The notes beneath the pieces are model-generated. The model ran no database searches and was not told where the DNA came from. It worked only from the letters and a program-made list of their open reading frames with translations. A program made the position numbers and the translations under genes. Source: Lateolabrax maculatus (Eukaryota > Chordata > Actinopteri > Acropomatiformes > Lateolabracidae). From it: a stretch of DNA of 64,000 nt. The stretch's first letter is position 1; the number at the start of each line of letters is the position of its first letter. This document shows, one piece after another, positions 19,713 to 30,100 of this stretch. The stretch spans positions 3,982,001-4,046,000 of the forward strand of contig CM062213.1 in NCBI GenBank assembly GCA_031216445.1, read 5' to 3'.

Positions 19713-22078
19713 GTAAGCCAACTATCCATATTTTTACACTATCTGCCATTTTTAAATATTCGTTGGGAAATGTTTTTTCGCCGTTTAGAAATTAAAACAA
19801 GACGCTGTTCTCAGGCTGTAATAACTGGTTCAAAAAATCTTCTCATCGATTAAAAAAAAAGGTTATTTTTCTGAGCTATAGCTTTCGTTTCTGTTAAAGA
19901 ATGATATTTGCTGGTTTTACGCTTTGTTCATAATTGCAGCGTGTATTTACCTTCATGTTCAGCCTTCACTATGAGCCTCCATAACATCTGACAAGGGGCA
20001 CAATGTAGAATTAAACGCGTAAAGCATGTCAGGAACCAGTCTCATCCGATGTAATGAACAGGCTGCTTTTCTTTTGATCTTTTCTGCTCGTAGTTTTATA
20101 AAGGAGTGCAAAATAAAAACGAGCCCAAAACTAAATTAAACAGTTAATACACCAATAATAATTTCTAAAATTTCAAAGTATTCACTCGGTCACGTAAATA
20201 CTATCAATAATCGATTTTAATGTAGCCCACTTCATGTTGCCGTGGGCAAGGTGTCCTGTTCCCGGGGACAAAAAAATAAAACTAAAAAAAGCCCTCGATC
20301 ACGAAATGGATTAGTATCATCAGCACGATATTAGTGACGACAAAACGGATTCAGTCGTCACGCTGTAAAATGCGTAATGACCAAAATCTTTCATCGGCCG
20401 AAAAGAGCAATCACATCAGTACAATGGTGGAGCGGAGACAGGGGCGGGCCGGGGTCTGCACAGGCACGCGGGGGCTGGAGTGAATACATGGCACCTTTTA
20501 CCCCCCCCCCCCTTACCTGTGCTGTTGTCTAGGTGACGCTTTATGCACAAAAACACGCAGTAACCGTGTGGAGCTCTGTGCGCACATGGATCTGTAGGTT
20601 ACAATGAGGCTCCCTGTCTGCTGAATGAATGACTGGACGGATTGACAGATTTTAACACGCTGCTGAGGAGCTCTGTGCCATAAAGAACTTTTCCATTTCT
20701 TTTTTGTTTTTCTTTTTGCATTAACTGCTCCAATAAAAGGTTTTGGCTACAAACCTAAGAATCATCTTCTGCTCCATAATCCTTTTTGTGAAGTGTGCAG
20801 TTCGTGTGTTATCTCCTGCCCTATTCTGAAATGTTATTATTCGGAGCTCCGGCTGCTTAAATGGGAGTGAGTGCTGCTCTCAGGGCAGCTTCCAGGCCTC
20901 TCTCCCAGCGGTTATATGGTCTTGTGTCTGGGTGCTTGTGTCTATAAAGCCCCCCAGTGCCCTGGCTCGATCTAATTAGCCGTGAGTAAAGGGGACAATA
21001 ATGCTTCAGCTGGTTTGTGTCATTCTCTTCTCTCTGGCTCTGCTTATCTTCACAAGCCCCACTGTGACTCTTCCACAGTGGCTCTTCACACACACACACA
21101 CACACGCACACACACGCACGCACACCTCCACTCTGGATAATGATGGATGACCGTGCCCAATGGGAACAAACAGGTAGATAAAGGCAATCCCATTTAATAA
21201 CAGCATGGATCGGAATGATAATCTTGTTGTTCATTAGCCACTGTGGCTGCACGGCGATACAGTTGTTGCGCACAGTTCTCACCCAGCCAGGAGGTGTTGT
21301 GAGGGGGGATAGTGTTCGCAGGTCTAGGATAGCATCCCTGGGTGAAACAATACTGCTGTGTCCTTGAGAAAGACAGAGGGAAAGCAACAGCACCCAACCC
21401 ACCCCCCTCCCCGTCACCCTCTCCCATCTTTTGTTCCAGCACAGATACAAATGGGATTAATGAAGGTATAAATTACAGAGAGCTAAATCCTGCTGAGTAA
21501 TCCATTTGGCAAACATGCAAAACAACAATGGGCGTGCTGCAGCAGCTCCACAGCCGGAGCCTGACCCGCTCTGCAGGCCCGGCGGTCAGCACGGCCACAA
21601 CCCGAAAACACAGGCGAGGACCGCTGCAGGCTGCAGTGACATGTTACAGTGCGCAGGAGAGGAAAAATAAAAAATCCAGAGTCCCTTCAACACTCGCCTC
21701 AGGAAGAAGAAGAGCATCACTGGTCATCCATTCATGCTGGAACAGAGGGAGTCGTTGTTGCTTCAGGTTCAAGTGTGTGTGACAGCAATTATTCTGCAGC
21801 ATAAAATAGATTTATTTATTTATTAGACATACAAACAGTGTTTATTATGGACGACTGAGCCGTTGTGCGTTATGACCCAGTGTTTCTAAAAGGAGAAGGA
21901 CTGGTCACGTCCAGGTGAGCATGTTGTCCCTCCACCTGCCAGCTGGAATGTGAGTTATTCAGGTGGCCGGGCCTCCGCTGCCCCACACGCACTAATTTGT
22001 TGATTTTAGGAATTGACAAGATCAAAAAGGACTGAGCTCATCAACCCACTGCCCCTGGCAACGTGCCAGTGATCTAAT

Positions 22079-22115
<37 letters not shown>
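22079..22115. repeat. (AC)n microsatellite
   Basis: About 18 perfect AC units. A similar run lies at 22341-22382. Confidence 0.95.
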
Positions 22116-22117
<2 letters not shown>

Positions 22118-22341
22118 ACACAGCAGGTACAACAAGATCAGAGCACGATTGCAGCCCTAATGACCTGCGCGGTGGATACCGTGTCATCGGAGCTATGAGG
22201 GGTCTTTCACCTGGAGGATTGATCCAGGTATCAGAAGCTTCACGTGACACAAACTCCCACAAGCCCCCGCCACTCACTCTGTGACGTCAGGCCCAGGCGT
22301 CGGCGTGGCGGCCAGTCTGGGCTCCAATTATTCCCTGTCAA

Positions 22342-22380
<39 letters not shown>

Positions 22381-22639
22381 CCACGTACCTATATCTTTAT
22401 GGACGCAGACATGGATTTGCGCGCATGAACTAATCATTTTACGCTCGTACTGCAGCTAATTCTGCAATTAGAATAGAATAGAACTTTTGTTCCTTGTTTT
22501 ATTTGGACTAAATCCTCCATAATAGCACTTTTTTAAAAAATATATATAATCAAATTGATAACATTAACTAAGATAAATCCATCTTTACGCCTGTGTTTGG
22601 GGTTTGAATGAGGGCGTTGAGAGACACTCTGATGATCAC

Positions 22640-22890
22640 CAACTGGTTTTCATGGGTGAGGCCTTCGCGCCCATCCCTGGTGCCACCGAGTATGAAAGAG
22701 GCGCCATTAGTATGCAAACTGTGTTTGATTGCCCTGTCCCCGAGACAAAACCCCTGTTTTCACAAGAGGAATGCCCTGCTACTAATTAAAGACAATTAGG
22801 CGCTCCCAACAATGGGGCCAATTTCGGGGTCATAAATCGACTCCTCCTCTGTTGGTTTTGGAGGTGCTGAAGACGCTGTTTATTTACACA
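22640..22890 (+). promoter_or_regulatory. Candidate regulatory block upstream of the proximal gata2a promoter
   Basis: Complex non-repeat sequence with an octamer-like ATGCAAAC at 22712-22719, homeodomain-type TAATTA around 22782 and a CCAAT-type GGGCCAAT near 22815. Sequence complexity and site density suggest a conserved element; this is a guess until aligned. Confidence 0.3.
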
Positions 22891-23339
22891 ACAGCTGTAT
22901 GCGAAAAACAACACTTACAATTACTGTCAGTAATGTAAAGCTCAATCAGCGACTTAAAGTGTTAAAGAAAAAACACTTTTCACGTTTAGAAATCACTCCA
23001 AAGTCTCGAGAAATGTGTCTCAGATCATTTTCATTCTTAAAATATTTGGCCGATGTGTTCATACAGGTGAAGGGCGACTTAGAATAGATTACTCCTTCCA
23101 AACCATTATCATAGTAAGCCATGCATTGTGCAGACTGAATTTCCCTTCCTGTTAGATGTCTGTCTTTGGGCTTATAACTGCCACTAAAAAAAAAAAAAAA
23201 AAAAAAGCAGATTATCAGGGGCCGATTGCTCATTCAGTGCGAGCTCCATGAGAGAGAAAAGACCCCGCGAGAAATTACGCTGCTGATTGATAAGTCTTTT
23301 AGTTTTTTCGGTGCAGGGAAATGGAAATTGAAAGAAGGA

Positions 23340-23480
23340 GAGCAGGGATGCAGCGAGCCAATTGTGGCAGCGCTGGCTGCGATTGGCTGCGGCGCAGGCC
23401 CCGCCCCACGTGTCTTGATATGGGAATTGGCTGGCGCCAGCAGCGCCAGTCTGCGCCACATCTCATTAACCAGCCCCAGC
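23340..23480 (+). promoter_or_regulatory. gata2a proximal (IG-like) promoter
   Basis: About 70 bp contains CCAAT at 23358-23362, inverted CCAAT (ATTGG) at 23382-23386 and 23426-23430, a GC box CCCCGCCCC at 23399-23407, and an overlapping CACGTG E-box at 23407-23412. Clustered CCAAT boxes are a known feature of the proximal vertebrate GATA2 promoter. No TATA box is seen. A transcription start near 23450-23490 is inferred. Confidence 0.65.
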
Positions 23481-23547
23481 ACTGCATGGATCAGGAGCTT
23501 TACACACCAGAGCTGTATTTGCCGTCAGCTGATCGAAACTGCAACAG
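23480..23547 (+). other. gata2a: gata2a proximal non-coding first exon (approximate start)
   Basis: Short leader following the CCAAT promoter and ending at CAACAG/GTATCC (GT at 23548). It would splice to the ATG-exon acceptor at 23770. The 5' limit is not visible. Confidence 0.45.
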
Positions 23548-23770
23548 GTATCCAAAGGGAACATTTGTGTTTTTTTTTTGTTTTTTTTTCCTCTGTGCGC
23601 AGACGGGATGCTTTGCTTTCGACCTTTAATCACTAGGAGCATTAAGTTTATTTCACGCGTGAGCTGCTATGATTAAGATAAAAAATATAAAGGATGCTTC
23701 TTCTTTGCATGGAGGGAGGTGTGCAGCGGCCACGGTGTTGAATTAACATTTTGTTTTCGTCTCATTGCAG

Positions 23771-24168
23771 GTATAACTGAGGAGAAAAGGAGGAGACCGG
23801 CTCTATTTAAGGATTCTATTTCTGAAGTAAATAAACCCAGGCGAGACTTGCACAGCTCAGGAACTATATTGTAAGGAGGATTTAACTCCCTTTACCTCGG
23901 AGGTAAACCATAGCCTAAAAGTAGACGGCCAGCTCAGCCATGGAGGTCGCAGCGGCCGATCAGTCTCGGTGGATGGCGCACCATCACGCAGTGCTGAACG
24001 GCCAGCACCCGGACTCTCACCACCACAGTCTGAGCCACAACTACATGGAGCCCATGGCGCCTTTACTGCCCCAGGACGAGGTGGACATGTTTCTGAACCA
24101 CTTGGACTCTCAAGGGAACCCCTACTACACCAACTCCCGGGCGAGGGTCACGTACAGCCAAGCACACG
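23771..24168 (+). CDS. gata2a: gata2a exon with start codon; coding 23940-24168, residues 1-77
   Basis: Acceptor TTGCAG ends at 23770 and is followed by 169 nt of 5'UTR, then ATG at 23940 in the context AGCCATGG. Encodes MEVAAADQSRWMAHHHAVLN and DEVDMFLNHLDSQGNPYY, the conserved GATA2 N-terminus. Donor GTAAGA follows at 24169. Confidence 0.96.
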
Positions 24169-27100
24169 GTAAGATGCGCTCCAGTTTCCAGCGAGGAGTG
24201 AGCAACATTTTATAAAAGCCTTCATATAATTAATCAATGCCCAAACAGAGCTTGCATTATTTGTGTTTGTGTGTGTGGCTGTGGATTAGGTTTTATTAAT
24301 TTAACAGGCTACAGAAACTATAAGCTTAACAATTCATGCAGTGTGCAGTAATTCTCTCAAAAACTCCGTCTTGACTTTTCTGGGCCAATTCAGCAACATA
24401 AAAGGAATTTCTAGCAAATGACAGCGAGAGGAAAGGGAAGTATGTCATTTAACCCCTCTCTGCTGGGGCAGGGGTTTCTGAAAGAGAGAGAGAGAGAGAA
24501 AGAGAGAGAGGCACTTCCCGGATATAAAATAAAAACCGCAAATTTACTAATAACAATCTTTAGTCCGCGAGCTGCAGTCGATGAAAAGATACTGCTCTGA
24601 CGCGCGGCTGCTTCACTGTGTTTTCTGTCAGTGGGCCTTTAAAATCTCCATCTTAAAAACAGGCAAGACGTGTGGGGCTCCTGGCATTTAATGGAAACTA
24701 TTTTTGGATAATCGACCAGTTGTGAGAAAAAAAAACTATTATTTTAAATTAACTGAGTATTTTATCTGAAGCTAAATGTCGGACTTGAGTAATTCAGAGT
24801 ATTTAACAGGTAAGATAAATGTATTTCTGTTTTGCAAGAGTGTTTGTGTGAAATAAAATCATATGTTAAACACGTTATTTTGGATTTCAGCTCGCCTCGC
24901 CGGGAACCAGGTTTGCCGACCACACCTCATCCACAGCCCCGGTATTCCCTGGCTGGACCCCGGGAAAGCAGCCCTGTCCGCCGCCCACCACCACAACGCA
25001 TGGGCGGTCAGCCACTTCAGTAAACCCGGCCTGCACACCACCGGCTCCGGCTACCCCTGCAGCAGCAGCACCGGCACGGCTCCGGTGTCGTCGCTCACTC
25101 CGGCGTCCCACTCCAGCCCGCACCTCTACAGTTTCCCCCCGACCCCTCCGAAAGACGTGTCCCCGGACCCCGGCCCCACGTCTCCCACCTCGACCAGGAT
25201 GGACGAGAAGGAGTCGATCAAGTACCAGGTGTCGCTGGCGGACGGCATGAAAATGGAGAGCTGCAGTCCGCTGCGCAGCGGCCTGGCCTCGATGAACAGC
25301 CAGGGCCCGGCCACGCATCACCCCATCCCGACCTACCCGGCCTACCCCCTGCCCCCCCACGAGTACAGCGGCAGCCTCTTCCACCCGGGCAGCCTGCTCG
25401 GCGGGTCCTCCTCCAGCTTTACGCCCAAATGCAAAAGCAAAGCCAGGTCGAGCTCAGGTGAGTCTCACGTGTGTTCGCGTTGCTCCCTCACATCAGATCA
25501 GACTGATAAGGCCTGAATTTAATGTACTAATATGATCACAGCCTGCTGCTGTCACACACTCTCTTTATATAAGTGTGTGCGCGTTACCATTTTTACGCAC
25601 GAATTTACGCACGTGTTTGTTTTAATATTTTTTTTTAATATTCATTCTTTATTTTATTTCCCTGTCCAGCATTAATCTAACTCCCATACGCACGACTTGT
25701 TGCTCCAGTGCGTCACTTACAAAAACTGAGATAATTTGCACATCGGACACTTCGCTCCTCTCAAAAACCTGAAAACGAGTCTTATCTTTGTCCCATCGCA
25801 CTCCTCGCCACTTGTAAGCACCCTCCACTTAAACGAGGCCACTTTAGAGGGGAATCAACCTTTAGATGAAACTCATCAGACTAATCGGGGTCAACTATTT
25901 ACTGAATGTCCAGCTATGGGGCCATTATGCGCATGATTAAACGTTTCTTTAAAAGAAAAGAAAGTGGGATTAGACCTAATTAAACTAATCAATTAATCAT
26001 ATAGGCTGTATCTTCTTTTGTTGTGGGATTGGCGAAAAAATAAACGCAATGATTATAGTTTTACCTGAAACTAAACTTTAACGCTTATTCTTATTTATTT
26101 TTCACGAGCTTTTTGCATGGACACATTCAGTTCCTTATTATAGGTCTGCGTTCACACAGCCAAATGGCTTCTTCTTCGTGCCACAGGCTTGTTTTCTTTT
26201 AAATGTGGCCTTTATTGCACTTAAAAAATGAAGGAGTCACGACGCCCTGGCTCCTGCCATATCCTGTATACCTCCAAGTGAACAAATCACGACCTCCACC
26301 CCGCCCACAGCTCCCCTCAGTACTAACAAAGCACAGGCGACAGAGCCCTGCTGTTTGTGTTTTTAAGCATGGCCTTGGCCCAGTGCACTAACATGAAGTG
26401 GAGGCAAACTAGTCCACAATAGATCTGCTTCTGTGTGCAGATAAAAGTGTATTTAACGACACTGTTATGGCGTGCATCACCTAAATATGTGTAATCCTGA
26501 TTTAAAAAAAATGCCCATAATTGGTTTTAGCTTTTACTCAGAATCCTCAAAGCCAATCTAATTGTTTATAACGAAATACAGTCTGTTATCTGACTGTCTG
26601 GATAAACACCTGATTCAATAGACTGTGTGTGTTAGGAGTAGTATTTAGGGGAATATTTAGACTTTATGTCTGACATTAATGTGCAGACATTTGAAAAACA
26701 GCTCAGTCTGGTAATGGGTCTGTAATTTCCCTGCATTGTTCCAGCTGTTGTACTTTGAATTAATGGACAAAAAAAAGAGAAGAAGACAGATGTGGCAGAC
26801 TGTTAACAAGTTGCTCCAAACGTAACTGTGCAATTATCAGTATTGTCATCCATTGTGCCCCGTGCTTTTTAATACACCTGGGGAATTCTCCCTGGCTGAT
26901 AATCTGAGTGAATGTGAGCTGCTGCAGCAGAGAAATGTTACACTGTGACATTTAAAAAGAAGCTGGCCAGACTTTGCCTGAATCAGTAACACAAACATAT
27001 CAGCTGCGGCATTAAAAAGGCTCTTATCTATCAAAGGCGGTGTCCAGTGCCAGTAATGGTGATTGACTGTTGTACAAAATGCCACAATGACATTTCAGTT

Positions 27101-30100
27101 GTCAGCAAATATACCTTACAGTAGTGTGGCTTCCTGTTGAACTAGCCTCAAACTGTACCCCTTCTTTTCAAGCTTCCCATTTTCTTTCTTGTTTCAACAC
27201 TAAACATTGCATAAGACGTAATACATCTGTTGTTGTTGGTGAATATTTAAAGTGTTAATGAACCCACCTTAAATGTGGTTGCAGGACTTGCGAAACACTT
27301 TAGAGGAAGTGAAGGGAGGTACATGAAAAGCGGCGAGGTGCATTTCAAAAGGAACATAGCTTTTTTTTCTTTCTGCTTAGGTCAGATTCCATTGTAGAGT
27401 GAGGGTGGGACAGTGGGTGTCGCTGGCATTATAATAGGAATAATGAGATGATGCTCTAGGGAGAGAGGGATACTTGAATTAAATGAATCAGTCGGTTTAG
27501 CAACAGGCTGTTTGAAGTCAGTCAAACCTGAATGGGAGAGGAGAGAGAGTGTGTGTGGGAATGACTAAAAAAAAAAAAAAAAAAAGCAGGTTTTTATACA
27601 GAAAAGCACAAGAATGCACAGGAAGTAAAGAAGAAGAACACAGACCCTCCTCAAAATTATATAATTGAACGCCATTTCTATATTAAAACAACTGGCATGC
27701 AAGCTTCTTATCAAAGAGTGCAACACTGCGCGGCACATTTAATACCGCCACCACCACACACTTATGTTTCCTCTCATGGGTGCCCACTGAGTTGATGAAT
27801 AATGTAGTCCTAATTTGATGGCGCGTCTCATTCTTCTTGTTGGACACCTCTGGACATGTTCTGGCTGTCTCTGGCCTCCCAATTCTGGATCACTTTACAT
27901 AGGGGTGTCTGTGTCCATGGCAGCCGTGCACACTTGGTGCACCTGCACTCTGATATGGACATTGTCACCATCATGGGACAGATTTTGACTTCATATAACA
28001 GGCCCATGCAGCTGCTACAGCTGCCATGTGTTGCCTCTGACGGCGGGTGAATTTTTTAATTATATAAAATTTGTCTCTTTCTCTTGAATTTTATGCAGAG
28101 GGCCGTGAATGTGTAAACTGCGGGGCCACCTCCACCCCTCTGTGGCGGCGGGACGGTACCGGCCACTACCTGTGCAACGCCTGCGGACTGTACCACAAGA
28201 TGAACGGCCAGAACCGACCGCTCATCAAGCCCAAACGTAGACTGGTGAGTCCTCGCTCCGTCGCTCTTTACTCTGAGAGAGGGCACCCAAATATGAGCAC
28301 AAAGCAGATGCCGGCAGCACAATTCCAGGAAAGTTATATTTTCCCTATGATCTTCCTGGAATTGTTTGTCCCTCTCACCCCCCGATGATCCGCCTTCATG
28401 GCCTGTTACAATACTGCTACTATTGCCATTGTTCCTGCTATCATTATTGCTGGTACTTCTGATACTGTTACTGATACCAATGCCCATGCTGCTTTAGTTA
28501 ACACCATGCTTGAGTAAATGAAAAGCAGCGAGGACATTCTTGTCTTGGATGTACCACTGCTCCAGAGCTGCTCAGCCACTTCTGACATTAACCCTACTGG
28601 AGCTGGACACATTTCTCTGTGCCATAATTTATTCACTTTATGGCTTTCAGGGCTAATATATAAATATATGTATTTTAATTATCTGTCTGTCTATCAAACA
28701 GGAGCACATACATTATTTTAATCTTTTTATAGCCTTTTATTATCATTATTATATATATAGTTTTTTCACAGTAACTGAATCCTTTATTGTTCAGCAGAAA
28801 TACCAGTTTTATTTTATTTTTTACTAAAGTGGTTGCTTTGTCAACAAACCAACAAATCCAGACACTTTGTTGTCCAGCAAATTCAGAAAAAGCCAAAACA
28901 ACAAGTTAAATTAAATAAATAAATGAAAACTATTTTCTCTGTCAATGGTTAATTGGTTAAAGAAATAAAGATGAGCATGTCAGTTAAAACGTAATGAGTA
29001 TCGGTGACAGAAATAAATAGACACAAAAAGGAACTAAATTATTACTAATTAATAACTTTAACACCAAAAATTAAATAATAAAAAGTGCAGTGCTGGTATA
29101 ACCTTTTAACTTTCTCATTTACCAGGATAATTATGGCAGCGGGTCTGGAGTCTGCCTCTAATGCTCCTCATTAACATTAGCTGCGAATTTCACTTGCAGA
29201 TAAATGAACCGCTATCAGACGATGGGTAAAGATATATATAGAAAATAATAATCATAATTATATAGCCTTTAGCCTATTTTTTATTTTTTTTGCAGATCTT
29301 TTCGTAATGTTCCTTGACCACCTCCACGTCGTTCCTCCTCGTGAAAAACTCCCATTATATTTTCCACTGGCTCGGCCCATGTGGCTGCAGCTTTTTGCAT
29401 TTTCAGCTCAAGTGTTTTTCAGAGTTGTGTTCAAAGGGGCATCCAGTTGTTTCCTATCCGGATATCTGCCCGGCCCAGATAAGGAAGTCAGGCTCCCGGC
29501 TGTTTCCGCCTTCGACCAGCGCGCTGCATTCTCTATAGCCAGACTGACATATACTGTAAAGAGATTATCACAACACTGGAGGAGCCGCTTATGTGTGAAG
29601 AGACAGACCGCGAGGGGCGGGGATCGGAAAATAAATGGATTTATGTTCTTCTCTTGTTTGTCATTCTCGGTGGCCACTGCGCAGCGTTTTTTATTTTATT
29701 TTAAAAGATAAGTTGCATATTTTATTTTTTATTTTTTTGGCCAGAGTGACTCGTTGCTGTCCGGGTCAACAGCAACGAGTCCACCTGAAATTAATTAAAA
29801 GAAAGGAGAAAAAAAAAAAGCCTGGATGCTGCCTGCAGAGCAGAGAGCCGCGGGGATCTTGCATGTAAAACTAATGTTTCTGATTATGTGTGAAGAATTG
29901 ATCCGCAATGGACGCTGGAGCACGTTGCCAGGCAGGACACCGGGTCTTACACGACTTTGTAGCACAATTTCCCCGGATCAGGACCAAAATGAGGGTTTTG
30001 CACAAGGCCTGCATTATAACATGTTAATACCAGCGTACTTATTTTTAATTCATTAAATATGATCATTACCAGCAGGCGTGTACAGAATCAGGCATTCTCC

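Larger units (their letters stand above)
19713..23320 (+). other. gata2a first intron between the two promoters
   Basis: About 3.6 kb. It holds (AC)n at about 21090-21124, 22079-22115 and 22341-22382, poly(C) near 20500, and poly(A) near 23186-23205. A non-repetitive stretch at 22640-22890 resembles a conserved regulatory block. No coding exon is seen. Confidence 0.5.

Noticed and set aside
20857..21450. 197-codon minus frame inside gata2a intron 1
   Set aside because: It is the longest non-exonic frame, but it has no domain, includes a microsatellite-coded VCVCVC tract and lies in spacer. Chance is more likely.
24887..25384. 165-codon minus frame opposite the gata2a exon
   Set aside because: Shadow of the GC-rich gata2a coding exon.
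24863..25516. Uninterrupted 217-codon frame as a separate gene
   Set aside because: It is the second coding exon of gata2a read through its intron boundaries; true limits are 24891-25457.
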